64,000 bases of DNA, taken from NCBI GenBank assembly GCA_021772615.1, contig JAJFLQ010000040.1:124001-188000 (forward strand), read 5' to 3'. A model generated the notes under the pieces. It was not told where the DNA came from. It ran no database searches and worked only from the letters and a program-made list of their open reading frames with translations. The first letter of the stretch is position 1. Every line of letters begins with the position of its first letter. The stretch is from Verrucomicrobiota bacterium. GTDB taxonomy: Bacteria > Verrucomicrobiota > Lentisphaeria > JABSQK01 > JAJFLO01. The position numbers and the translations under genes were made by a program. Below, piece after piece: positions 49,942-59,962 of the stretch.

Positions 49942-52698
49942 ATGAATAAGCGGATCGTAAAGCAAACGATAAAAAGTCGCCTGATGATCATCATGATGTC
50001 GACGTGCATCCTGGCGTTGGTTATGGCAGGCAGCGTGTTCATCATTTACGAACACTATTCGGAACGTCGTGATCTCGTGAATGATGCGATGATCCATGCC
50101 GGCTTGATAGGTGATACCAGTTCGGCGACCCTGGTGTTTAACACGCCGTCGGATGCGGAGGAGCTATTGCGGGCGCTTCGGTCGGCCCCGAATGTCGACT
50201 ATGCCGTCCTGGTCCGTTCTGACGGCAGCCGGTTTGCCCAGTATCGTCGTCGCGGCGGGTCCGCTGCTGCCACCATCCCGGAGATCGCGGCAAACAGCCA
50301 CGTGTTCACCGATCGCCATCTCGTTGTTTCCCGTCCCGTAGCCGTTGACGACTATGTCATCGCCAATGTTGTGCTCGGTATCGACCTCGGTCCGATGAAG
50401 GCCAAGTTGCGGCGTGACCTCGGCATACTGGGTATTGTAATTGGTCTGTTGGCTATGTGCATTTTCCTTGTCGTATCGCGACTGCAGGGCGTGATATCCC
50501 GACCGATCCTCGAGCTGTCCCGTGCGGTTACCAGCTTCGCAGGCCGCTCCGACTTTCAGGGCATCGGCAACGTAAGCAACATTGCCGAAGTGAGTTTACT
50601 TGTGGACTCATTCAACGCGATGTTACGCCATCTCGATGAGCAGGAGGCAGTGGTCAAGGAAAGCGAAGAGAAATTTCGCGCGTTGTTTGAATCATCCGGC
50701 GAAGCCGTTCTGTTGTTCGATGAGTTGCAATTGGTAGACTGCAATCGCCGCGCTCTGGAGATGTACGGGCGCTCGGATCGTGGCGCGATCATCGGTCAAA
50801 CGATCGGCGGGTTTTTCGAAAGCTACACACCGTCATGCGCGACAGGCGGCCCTACCGCAGGCAGCATTCACGACCATGTTGAGACGGCCAGGGCCAAAAG
50901 TGTCTGCCAGTTCGACTGGACGTTTTGCAGGTACGGTGGCGGAACATTTTCATGTGAGGTAGTCCTTTCCGCAATCGCATTACGGGGACGAACCATGTTT
51001 CAGGTCGTCAGTCGGGATATCACGATCCGAAAGAATATGGAGCGGGAACTCAAGGAGCACCGCGACCGCCTCGAGGCTGACATTGCCGAGCGTACGGCCG
51101 AGTTGGTCAGGGCCCGTGATATCGCCGAGGCCGCGAATATCGCAAAGAGTGAGTTTCTTGCCAACATGAGTCACGAACTCCGGACCCCGTTGAACGGCAT
51201 CATCGGGTATACGCAGATCATGCTGGAGGGCGAATTGGTGCACGAACAACGCGACAATATTGAGACTGTGCGCAGCTGCTCGGATACGCTTCTGGGGCTG
51301 ATAAACGGTATTCTCGATCTGGCTAAGATTGAGGCCGAACAGGTAAGTCTGGAAGACATCGAATTCGACCTCGAAGATCTTGTCTACAGTTGCGGCAAAG
51401 CCGTGCGTGGCAAGGTCGGCAACAAGGATCTGGAAATACTCGTTGACATCAGGCCCCTCGGGCATCGCGTATACGGCGATCCTACCAGACTGAAGCAGGT
51501 GCTTGACAATCTCCTTGGCAACGCGATCAAGTTCACCGACTCGGGTACTGTACTGGTCGGTGTCGCCACGGTGCAGGATTCCCCGGAGCAGCTGGACATT
51601 GCTTTCCGCGTTCAGGATTCCGGAATCGGAATGACGCCGGAACAACAGGAGCTGGTTTTCGACGCGTTCCGACAGGCGGACGGCAGTACGACACGGAAAT
51701 ATGGTGGCACCGGTCTGGGACTTGCGATCAGCCGCAAACTGGTACGGCTGATGGGCGGTGAGCTGGTTGTGGAGAGCAGCGCCGGCGCCGGCGCGACATT
51801 CACGTTTCGATTGCGCTGCCGCAAGGGATCCCGTCTGGGCATGTTTCTGGCGCCGCCTTCGGTGCGGCCCGACATCCGCGGTAAGTCGTGTCTGATCATC
51901 GAAAACAACCCCGATGCAGCGCGGATTGCGACGGCGATCGTGCGCCAGATCGGGCTGCGGCCGCAGGCTGTCGTTGATGCCAACGAAGGATTCCGCGCCC
52001 TCGCAGCAGACAGGACCATCGACCTTGTTCTGGTTGACATGACACTGTCGGGCATGGACGGATTTGCGTTCTATGAGCGCGTGAAGGAAACGAATCCGGG
52101 CAAGATTCCCGTCACAATCGCCACCACGGCAGATGTGCGTCACGGTACTATTAGCCGGATCACCGCGGTTGGATTTCACGGCTATCTCACGAAACCACTC
52201 CGCGTGTCCACGATGATAGAGATGATCGACTCCCTCATCACCAACGAAGGCTCCCTCCCGGTAGCGCCGACGGTGATGACACAGAGCCTGTTGACGGATC
52301 TCACGCAGCTCGACTCGTGCGAGGCGCGCATACTCCTGGTAGAAGACAATTTGGTAAATCAGAAAATGGCGATGAAGATGCTGGAGAAAATGGGGCACAG
52401 TGTCGTTGTCGCCGAAAACGGCGCTGAAGCCGTGGAGATAGTAGGGATGCAGACCTTCGACATTATCCTGATGGACGTACAGATGCCGATAATGGACGGC
52501 CTTGAGGCAACCCGGATCCTTCGACGTTCCGGATTTACAACACCGATCGTTGCGTTAACCGCTAACGCGATGCAGGGCGACCGTGAAATATGTCTGGATG
52601 CCGGGATGGATGATTACATTACCAAGCCAATCAACCGCAAGGTCATTGAGCACAAGATTCACCAGTATTGCGATCGGACCAAGGAGGCCTGCAAATAG
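49942..52698 (+). CDS. Hybrid sensor histidine kinase with HAMP, PAS, HisKA, HATPase and two receiver domains
   Basis: [51 protein letters not shown]; receivers [14 protein letters not shown]...[12 protein letters not shown] and [22 protein letters not shown]...[17 protein letters not shown]. Confidence 0.95.
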   Translation: MNKRIVKQTIKSRLMIIMMSTCILALVMAGSVFIIYEHYSERRDLVNDAMIHAGLIGDTSSATLVFNTPSDAEELLRALRSAPNVDYAVLVRSDGSRFAQYRRRGGSAAATIPEIAANSHVFTDRHLVVSRPVAVDDYVIANVVLGIDLGPMKAKLRRDLGILGIVIGLLAMCIFLVVSRLQGVISRPILELSRAVTSFAGRSDFQGIGNVSNIAEVSLLVDSFNAMLRHLDEQEAVVKESEEKFRALFESSGEAVLLFDELQLVDCNRRALEMYGRSDRGAIIGQTIGGFFESYTPSCATGGPTAGSIHDHVETARAKSVCQFDWTFCRYGGGTFSCEVVLSAIALRGRTMFQVVSRDITIRKNMERELKEHRDRLEADIAERTAELVRARDIAEAANIAKSEFLANMSHELRTPLNGIIGYTQIMLEGELVHEQRDNIETVRSCSDTLLGLINGILDLAKIEAEQVSLEDIEFDLEDLVYSCGKAVRGKVGNKDLEILVDIRPLGHRVYGDPTRLKQVLDNLLGNAIKFTDSGTVLVGVATVQDSPEQLDIAFRVQDSGIGMTPEQQELVFDAFRQADGSTTRKYGGTGLGLAISRKLVRLMGGELVVESSAGAGATFTFRLRCRKGSRLGMFLAPPSVRPDIRGKSCLIIENNPDAARIATAIVRQIGLRPQAVVDANEGFRALAADRTIDLVLVDMTLSGMDGFAFYERVKETNPGKIPVTIATTADVRHGTISRITAVGFHGYLTKPLRVSTMIEMIDSLITNEGSLPVAPTVMTQSLLTDLTQLDSCEARILLVEDNLVNQKMAMKMLEKMGHSVVVAENGAEAVEIVGMQTFDIILMDVQMPIMDGLEATRILRRSGFTTPIVALTANAMQGDREICLDAGMDDYITKPINRKVIEHKIHQYCDRTKEACK

Positions 52699-52737
52699 TG
52701 AAATCGATGTGCAACGGGTGCCCCATCGACCGGCGAG

Positions 52738-55700
52738 CTACTTGGCGACGGTATTTGCCGCATCGGTAGACGCCGCCGCCGCCGCCGCGGTGATCCGAGG
52801 ATCGTTACGCAATCGTTTCAACATCGGATCTGATTGCAGGAGTTCCCAACGCTTCCAGCCTTTTTTCGACGCCTCCAGCAACTGGTCGACGGCACGTTGT
52901 CGATCCGGCGCCGCCGAATCGCCGTCGTCCCCTCCGATCGGAAGCCTGCCGGCAAAATAGCGGGCCAGGCCGGCGTGCAACGATGCATGACCATTCTCGG
53001 CAAGATAACCGGCGACGGCGCTCTCGTCGGAATCATATGCCACCGCGAACATCGCGACAGCCTGTTCGGACCCCTGTTGTTGCAGGATCCTGGCCTGATC
53101 GAGCAACTCAGTAGCCGGGAGATCTTTCCACCGTGCCCACAATTCGGGTATTTGCCTTATGATACCCATGCCGAGTTCTTTTATGAGATCGATCGATGTT
53201 ATGTCCGCGTTTTCGGTTACGCCTGCGAGTGCGTATTCCGCCACCTTCGCCATCGCGGCCGAGCGCAAGGCGATATTCTGCGCCAGGTTTGATTCCCCCG
53301 GTACGTCGAGATATGCCTGACGCGCTTTGAAAAAGTAGATCCGTGGGTCCTGCCGCGGGAAAACATCGAATGTTTCTGCTTGTCGAAGCAGCCAGTCCGC
53401 CAGTCTGGTATTTGTGTTGTCCAGGGCGGTGTCAATGCGTTTCTTCAATGCTTTGGCGATCACGGGCCGGACGCTTGCCTTTTGATCGTCGTTCAATCGT
53501 TCGTAAAAAAACAGAGCGCCGTCGGCGTTGCGATGCTCAAAGCAATGGCGCATCAGCTGCAGGTCGATTGTTGCCGCGTCTGTTGTTGTGCGCAGAATGG
53601 CCAGGTGCGAATGCGGTGAAATGTTTATGAGCGGTGTATCCGGCGCCGGCGGCTGCCAGTCGAACTCGTAGGCGCCGGTGTCGGCGATCGCGTCGTACGC
53701 GAACATGTTGCGAACTCCCAGGCTCTGAAAGCGCCAGCTATTGATGGTGTTGTCGCCACTGCCCGAAACAAGTCCATTGCCCCGACGGTCGAATGCCGCG
53801 CTGAATGCTGCTTTTTCGCCGGAGTCAAATTTCGCGATTTCTACACCGGTAGCCACATTCCATACACGGACTGTTTTGTCTCTGCTCGCAGTTGCGAGCA
53901 TTGCGGAGTCTGGCCCAAAGGCTACGCTGTATACCGTTTCGGTATGGCCGGTGAGCGACAGCTTCGGCGCATGATTCGCGGTGTCCCAGAGCTTGACCGT
54001 CTTATCCTTGCCACACGATGCGATGTAGCGGCCGTCGGGAGAGAAGGCCACATTGAACACCGCATGGGTATGATCCGTAAGCTGCCCGATCTCGTTGCCC
54101 GTTTCTACATCCCAAATCTTTATCGCGCCGGTTTGGTCGGATGACACGAGGGTGTCGCCGTCCGGGCTGAAATCGATACTTATCACCGTACCGTCATGGC
54201 CGCTCAATGTACGCTGTACAGTACCGCTACCGATGTCCCATATGGCGATTGTTGCATCTTTGCTGCCCGAGGCCATGGTCTTGCCGTTCGGTGAGGCGTC
54301 GATACAGTACACCTTGTCGTTGTGAATCTTGAGTGACTTTGTCTCGTCGAAATCGTACATTGTCCACAGCTTGATCATCGAATCCAGGCTCGCGCTCGCG
54401 AGCAGGCTGTTATGGTGATCGGTACACAGGCCGACAACCGCGCCGCTATGACCGTTGATGCTCGCCCTGTAGTCACCCGCGGGGTATCCCCAGACACGAA
54501 TCGATTTGTCCCGGCTGCCGGAAAAGAGCATGGTGTTGTCGTGGGAAATGAAAATGCTGATCACAGCGTCGGAATGACCGTTGAGCGTGTTTTTTTCGAT
54601 ATCATAGAGTTCGATTCTGGTTCTGTCACTGAACGACTGCTGCTCGTGATCGAGCGGCGTGCGCCACAACTTTATGCCGTCGCTGCCGCCGCTTACAAGG
54701 CTCATGCCGTCCATGGCGAAATCGAGACTGAATACCTGTGCTGGATGGCCTGCCAGACGCGCTGTGACTGATCCTGTTTCGACGTCCCAGAGCGTAACGC
54801 TGGTGCTGTCACCCGTTGCCAGCGTCGTGCCGTCAGGGCTGAATGTTATCGCGGACACCGCGTCCGTAAGTCCGGTGATCGAGCGGACTTCTTTGCCGGT
54901 ATCGATATTTCGGAAGCGAATAACGCCGTCGGCTCCGGCGGAGGCTGCGATCGAACCGTTCGGGTGAAAATCTACATATGTCGCGTTCTGCCCATGCCCC
55001 GGTAGCTCCAACAGCTGTTCCTGCCGGCTGACGTTCCAGAAGCGGACGTGGTTGTCCATTCCCGCAGTGGCGAGAATTTCGCCGTCCGGACTGAACGCAA
55101 CGGATGTAACAGCGCCGTCGTGTGTTCCCGAAAAAACCTCATTGTAGCTCTGGCCTTCGCGACGCCAGACGCGGAAGGAATGATCCGCGGCGCCAGTCGC
55201 GACCGCCATCGATGTCGAACTGAATGCGAGCGCCTGCACGGGGCCAGTATGCCCGGTGAGTTGTGACACTACGCGCCGGCTCCCGATGTCCCACAACGAA
55301 ACTGTGTTGTCGGCTGTCGCCGCCGCCAGTGACGTGTTGTTCGGGCTGATTGCGATTGCCGATACAACCGTACCGGCGTCGAGAATGAACTGATTGCGTT
55401 CGTGGCCGAAGCTGCGGTAGTGTATCAACTCATTCTCTGCCCAAATCAGCGCGCGTCCGTCGGGTGTGTTCAAAACAGATGTTTGCGTGCCCTCCATGAG
55501 TACATCAGATGTCTGCCAGATGAGCAAAAAATCCGGTTCGGACGTGAGGATCCGCCGTGCTTCCTCATATTCCGGCGGTGCGGTTTTGAGGAGTACAGGA
55601 AATGCCGTCGTGGTTGCGCCCGACACCATGTGTCCGGTGCGGCCGAATCCTTCGTAACCGATCGCGCGGGCAGCGGCAAGTTTCGCTTCGAAAAAATTCT

Positions 55701-56928
55701 TCTCCGACAGCCGGTGCTGCGCGACTCTGAGCCAGTATTTGCCCTCAAATACGTGAAGATCATCCATGAATGCCGAGATCTTCTCGCCAAAGATGGCGGT
55801 TGTGCTTGTAAGCTCGTCGGCGCGTTCGACATAGCCTAACTCATTGAGATGTTTGATCGCGGCAGCATCGGCACGTCGCTTGTCGCCGATCGCCTGTGCC
55901 AGGTTGCGATCGGCGTCGATCTTGGCGATATTTCCGAGCTGTACGCGTTTTTCTACATCGTCTCGTCGCGACTCCAGCTCCGTCGTCGTATCGCTGCCGG
56001 CGCGATCGGAGTCGCGCAAGGCAGCGATGGCATTCTGTGCCTCGAGGTGCTGTACGCGAGCCTGCTGCAGCGCCGTTTCGATCTTATCCTGTTCGTCCAA
56101 CGCCGCCTGCGCCGCTGCCTGCGCCGCTTCTGCCGCCTGAATTGCGCCGCGTATGGCGTCCCGGGAGAGATTCTCCTTGTTTTCAAGAAGGCCGAGCGAC
56201 GTAGCGTCGATTCGCTCTTTGTTCTGCACGGCCTCGGCCACCTGTGCGCGGGCGAGATTCAGTTGCTGCTCCAGGGCGGTCGCTGTTTGCGCAGCCGTGG
56301 CGACATCGGTCTCGATTGCGACCAGCCCTTCCTCGACGTTTCGCTGTGCGTCCGCGGCCTGAGCCAACGCTGACGCCAATTCGTCGCGCTTGCCCAGGGC
56401 TGCGACTAAATTGCGGTCCGCAAGGCGTTTGGTCTGTAACGCGGTGAGCACCTCTTCTTCTGCGAGCATGACATTGTCGATCACCTCGGAAAACGCCAAT
56501 TCGGCGGCGCGCGCCGCTTCCTCTTCTCGCCGTCGTTTCTCCTGCTCGGCGATTTCTTTTTCCTGGTCTTTCTCCTCGGCGTCGTAGTAGGCTTCATAGA
56601 GCGCATCGATGGCGACTTTCTCGCTGGACTTGAGCTTTTGTTCGGCCGCTGTATCCGCGGCCTCGGCTGTCGCGGCCGTGGCCTGCTGCAGCCGCTCGAG
56701 TTCCGCCGCTTGCCGGCGCTCCTCGAGTTTTCGATGTCCGACAACCGTAACGACGGCCAATACAACCGCTATCACACCGACGGATGCAATCGGAATGAGA
56801 ACCGCGGCTGTCACGCGTTTCACACGGCTGATACGGCGCGCTGTGCGGTCGTGCAGATACTGTTCGTGGCGTCGGGATTCTTCCTGAAGCCACTCGGGGG
56901 TTATGTTGTTCCAGTGATTCATGGTCAC
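52738..56928 (-). CDS. Giant WD40-repeat protein with N-terminal TM and long coiled coil
   Basis: 1396 aa; TM VTAAVLIPIASVGVIAVVLAVVTVVG; Ala/Glu-rich coiled coil; about 13 WD motifs (NTVSLWD, HSFRVWR, NHVRFWN ... KTVKLWD, KTVRVWN) counted by eye; alpha-helical tail. Confidence 0.93.
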   Translation of the reverse strand: MTMNHWNNITPEWLQEESRRHEQYLHDRTARRISRVKRVTAAVLIPIASVGVIAVVLAVVTVVGHRKLEERRQAAELERLQQATAATAEAADTAAEQKLKSSEKVAIDALYEAYYDAEEKDQEKEIAEQEKRRREEEAARAAELAFSEVIDNVMLAEEEVLTALQTKRLADRNLVAALGKRDELASALAQAADAQRNVEEGLVAIETDVATAAQTATALEQQLNLARAQVAEAVQNKERIDATSLGLLENKENLSRDAIRGAIQAAEAAQAAAQAALDEQDKIETALQQARVQHLEAQNAIAALRDSDRAGSDTTTELESRRDDVEKRVQLGNIAKIDADRNLAQAIGDKRRADAAAIKHLNELGYVERADELTSTTAIFGEKISAFMDDLHVFEGKYWLRVAQHRLSEKNFFEAKLAAARAIGYEGFGRTGHMVSGATTTAFPVLLKTAPPEYEEARRILTSEPDFLLIWQTSDVLMEGTQTSVLNTPDGRALIWAENELIHYRSFGHERNQFILDAGTVVSAIAISPNNTSLAAATADNTVSLWDIGSRRVVSQLTGHTGPVQALAFSSTSMAVATGAADHSFRVWRREGQSYNEVFSGTHDGAVTSVAFSPDGEILATAGMDNHVRFWNVSRQEQLLELPGHGQNATYVDFHPNGSIAASAGADGVIRFRNIDTGKEVRSITGLTDAVSAITFSPDGTTLATGDSTSVTLWDVETGSVTARLAGHPAQVFSLDFAMDGMSLVSGGSDGIKLWRTPLDHEQQSFSDRTRIELYDIEKNTLNGHSDAVISIFISHDNTMLFSGSRDKSIRVWGYPAGDYRASINGHSGAVVGLCTDHHNSLLASASLDSMIKLWTMYDFDETKSLKIHNDKVYCIDASPNGKTMASGSKDATIAIWDIGSGTVQRTLSGHDGTVISIDFSPDGDTLVSSDQTGAIKIWDVETGNEIGQLTDHTHAVFNVAFSPDGRYIASCGKDKTVKLWDTANHAPKLSLTGHTETVYSVAFGPDSAMLATASRDKTVRVWNVATGVEIAKFDSGEKAAFSAAFDRRGNGLVSGSGDNTINSWRFQSLGVRNMFAYDAIADTGAYEFDWQPPAPDTPLINISPHSHLAILRTTTDAATIDLQLMRHCFEHRNADGALFFYERLNDDQKASVRPVIAKALKKRIDTALDNTNTRLADWLLRQAETFDVFPRQDPRIYFFKARQAYLDVPGESNLAQNIALRSAAMAKVAEYALAGVTENADITSIDLIKELGMGIIRQIPELWARWKDLPATELLDQARILQQQGSEQAVAMFAVAYDSDESAVAGYLAENGHASLHAGLARYFAGRLPIGGDDGDSAAPDRQRAVDQLLEASKKGWKRWELLQSDPMLKRLRNDPRITAAAAAASTDAANTVAK

Positions 56929-57113
56929 GTACTATAGCGAAATGGAGTGGAAAATCCATAAGTCTCCGCTCGCAGCATTCGGATATACCGGATTGACATC
57001 GCCGATGCCTGATGTCAGGTTGCGCAGCACGCGATTAGGCAATCCAAAGAACAGAGGATATTTCGTATGTGGATGGTAGAAATGTGCGGGCGATTGGCGT
57101 TGCAGGAGGTGCG

Positions 57114-57959
57114 ATGAAAGCGGGAAATTTACCCAACATGATCGTTATAGGTGCGCAGAAGTGCGGCACGACCAGTCTGCATTATTATCTTGGCCTGCAT
57201 CCGCGAATTATCATGTCTCGTGAAAAGGAGACCAATTTTTTTATCGCCGAACGCCATTGGTCGAAGGGAGTCGACTGGTACCGATCGCAATTCACGGGAG
57301 ATGCAGATGTCTTCGGTGAGGCGTCGCCGAACTACACCAACTACGATCATTTTCGTGGCGTCGCCGTACGCATGCACAGCGTGGTGCCCGAGGCCAGGCT
57401 CATTTACGTTCTGCGGGATCCGGTGGAGCGTATCGTGTCGCAGTACGTCCACTACTGCGACATGGGGCTGGAACACAGAAGCATAGACGTCGCGCTGGCC
57501 GATCTGCGGACATTTCGCTATGTCCAGCTAAGTAGTTACTTCACGCAGTTGTCGCAATATTTGCGTTTTTTTCCGCGCGACCGCATTCTGATCGTGATCG
57601 CCGAGGAGATGCGTCGATCGCCGGAACAGCAGATGAAACAGATATTTACCTTTCTGAACGTCGACGCGTCGTTTTCGACTGCGAAGTTCAGTCGCATTCA
57701 GCACCGTTCAATCTACAAGCGGCGCAAAACGGCTGTCGGCATCTGGTTGGAGAAGTCGCCGCTGGGACAACTGATTCGATGTCTGCCGCCGGAGTTACGG
57801 TGGCATGTCATGAAGATCGTTTACTTTCCGCTCTCTCGCAGGATCGAGCGGCCCGTGCTCTCGGACGAGTTGCGATCGCAAGTTGTATCGCGGCTCAGGG
57901 ACGATGTCGATCGCCTCAGTGAATTTCTTCAACGCGACTTCGAGGATTGGCATGTGTGA
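57114..57959 (+). CDS. Sulfotransferase
   Basis: NMIVIGAQKCGTTSLHYYLGLHPRI (5'-PSB loop) and LIYVLRDPVERIVSQYVHY (3'-PB). Start chosen at MKAGNL; tracked ORF starts at 57069. Confidence 0.92.
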   Translation: MKAGNLPNMIVIGAQKCGTTSLHYYLGLHPRIIMSREKETNFFIAERHWSKGVDWYRSQFTGDADVFGEASPNYTNYDHFRGVAVRMHSVVPEARLIYVLRDPVERIVSQYVHYCDMGLEHRSIDVALADLRTFRYVQLSSYFTQLSQYLRFFPRDRILIVIAEEMRRSPEQQMKQIFTFLNVDASFSTAKFSRIQHRSIYKRRKTAVGIWLEKSPLGQLIRCLPPELRWHVMKIVYFPLSRRIERPVLSDELRSQVVSRLRDDVDRLSEFLQRDFEDWHV

Positions 57960-57982
57960 TGGGAATGGAATGAGGGACATGT

Positions 57983-58843
57983 ATGTCCATACATGAGATA
58001 CGGCGTGTGGTCCGCACAGCCTGCGGGTTGGCGTATGACTATCCTGTTTCGATGGCAGCCAGCCTGCTGCAGCGGGAGCCGTTCTCCGATCTACAGGCGT
58101 ATTGCATGTTTATCGGTTACCCGCGCAGCGGTCACAGCCTTATTGGTGCGTTGCTGGATGCGCATCCAGATGCCGTCGTGGCACATGAATTGGGTGTATT
58201 GAAATACGTACGGGCCGGATTCAGCCGGCGCCAGATTTTTTTTCTGTTGATGCGGCGATCGCGCCGATTCGCAAAGAGCGGGCGCCACCGTGGTGGATAC
58301 TATTATAATGTACCAGGACAGTGGCAGGGCGATGTCCGGACACTGCGGATAATTGGTGATAAGAAAGCCGGCGGCGCGACACTTCGCTGGCGCGAAAAGC
58401 CGTCGCTTCTCGATCGTCTGCGACGAACGGTGCGGGTGCCGGTGAAATGCCTGCATGTGGTGCGGAACCCGTACGACAATATCACAACACTTTACCTGCG
58501 CGGCGCGGAGTCCGGGATCTACCGGCAGCTCGACCAGGCGATAGATGCATATTTTACCTTGTGCGAGACCGTTCAGCGGATCAAAGCCGTTTTCGATGCG
58601 CATGACATGTGCGAATTCCGGCACGAAGAATTTATCGGCGATCCATCCTCTATTTTGCGTCGCGTATGCCGATTTCTGGATATTTCTCCAGATCCGAGCT
58701 ATATCGATGCATGCACGCAGGTTGTATTTACAAATCCCAGCCGGTCGCGCGACAAGATTGAGTGGACGGCAACACAGGTTGACCGCGTCCGGCGGGAAAT
58801 CGATCGCTATCCGTTTCTTGCCGGTTACACATACGACGACTAA
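57983..58843 (+). CDS. Sulfotransferase (divergent)
   Basis: CMFIGYPRSGHSLIGALLDAHPDAVVAHELG; LHVVRNPYDNITTLYLRG; EFRHEEFIGDPSSILRRVCRFLDI. Confidence 0.87.
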   Translation: MSIHEIRRVVRTACGLAYDYPVSMAASLLQREPFSDLQAYCMFIGYPRSGHSLIGALLDAHPDAVVAHELGVLKYVRAGFSRRQIFFLLMRRSRRFAKSGRHRGGYYYNVPGQWQGDVRTLRIIGDKKAGGATLRWREKPSLLDRLRRTVRVPVKCLHVVRNPYDNITTLYLRGAESGIYRQLDQAIDAYFTLCETVQRIKAVFDAHDMCEFRHEEFIGDPSSILRRVCRFLDISPDPSYIDACTQVVFTNPSRSRDKIEWTATQVDRVRREIDRYPFLAGYTYDD

Positions 58844-58978
58844 TCGTCGCGCGGCATGTACATTTTTGGTGTCCGTATGCGTTGTAAACATCGTCGTAGA
58901 ATGGAAATGATTCCGTACCTGCAGTTTCGTCGGCGTCTCGATTGATTAATCATAAATGACTTGTTATCTTCCCAACCT

Positions 58979-59962
58979 ATGAACAGTCTAACGCCCCACG
59001 ACGTGCCAGTGCTCCTGAAACTCATCGCCGATAACTCCGTTCCGTGTGGCGGTTGCGGTAAACGCCTGACTTTCGCCGGTCTCGACTCTTTGACGATGAG
59101 TTCATGTCCGACCTGTAATGAGAAGAATCTTGTACCGCGCAGACTTGATGGTTTCTGGCTGGTCCGGCCGCTGCAAATCAGTGAAATGGCCCGTGTTTAT
59201 GCCGCCGCGCATGAGGATGTGCCGCACCGACTGTTTACGGTCAAGATCGCGCCTGAAGGTAAGTCCGGCGACCGCGATTTTCGCAACCGCCTGAATTACG
59301 AGGCCGGCATTCTCCGGGCGATCGAACCTCATGACCGCGTTTTGAATGGGATGGCATTCGGCGAGGATGCAGGCGAGCATTATCTGGCGACCCAGTTCGC
59401 CGGCGGCGAAAGCCTGGAGGCACGGATCAAGACGCGCGGGGTATTGAACGAGACCGAAGCCATGGTCATGGTGCTCAACCTGCTTGCCGCCGTGAATCAT
59501 GTCGTTCAGAGCGGGTTTCTGCACCGGGACATCCGGCCGGAGAACGTCTTTCTCACCACGGAGAATGGGGCATTTCTGTACAACTTCTGTATCAGCGCGG
59601 CGCTCGATAAAGCCGCCGCACACGAGGGAGATTTTCCCAAGGGCTCGCCACTATTCGTTGCGCCCGAGCAATACGTCGGCGGCGAGAGTCCGGGCAGCGA
59701 GATCTATAGCATCGGCATGGTCCTGTATTACGCACTTACCGGAGACAATTACTATACGCCCAAAGAGTTGAAGCGCATTCTCGGCAGCGTCTCCGCCGAG
59801 TCGACACTGGTATTGAGCCGGGCGCACGACAAAATGAAAAAAATCAATCACGAGATCGGCAATATCCTGCTGCGAATGGTGAAACGGTTACCCGAGCATC
59901 GGTATCAGTTTCTTTTCGAAGTCGAGCGGGATCTCTACGGTCTGGTCAACAAGCGCTTCTAG
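58979..59962 (+). CDS. Zinc-ribbon Ser/Thr kinase-like protein, probable pseudokinase
   Basis: N-terminal CGGCGKRL...SCPTCNEKN ribbon; HRDIRPENVFLTTENGAFLYNF (DFG Asp replaced), PLFVAPEQY, no recognisable glycine-rich loop. Confidence 0.83.
   Translation: MNSLTPHDVPVLLKLIADNSVPCGGCGKRLTFAGLDSLTMSSCPTCNEKNLVPRRLDGFWLVRPLQISEMARVYAAAHEDVPHRLFTVKIAPEGKSGDRDFRNRLNYEAGILRAIEPHDRVLNGMAFGEDAGEHYLATQFAGGESLEARIKTRGVLNETEAMVMVLNLLAAVNHVVQSGFLHRDIRPENVFLTTENGAFLYNFCISAALDKAAAHEGDFPKGSPLFVAPEQYVGGESPGSEIYSIGMVLYYALTGDNYYTPKELKRILGSVSAESTLVLSRAHDKMKKINHEIGNILLRMVKRLPEHRYQFLFEVERDLYGLVNKRF

Noticed and set aside
50980-52398. 472-aa minus ORF opposite the hybrid histidine kinase
   Set aside because: No family signal; His/Arg-rich antisense translation of conserved kinase motifs.
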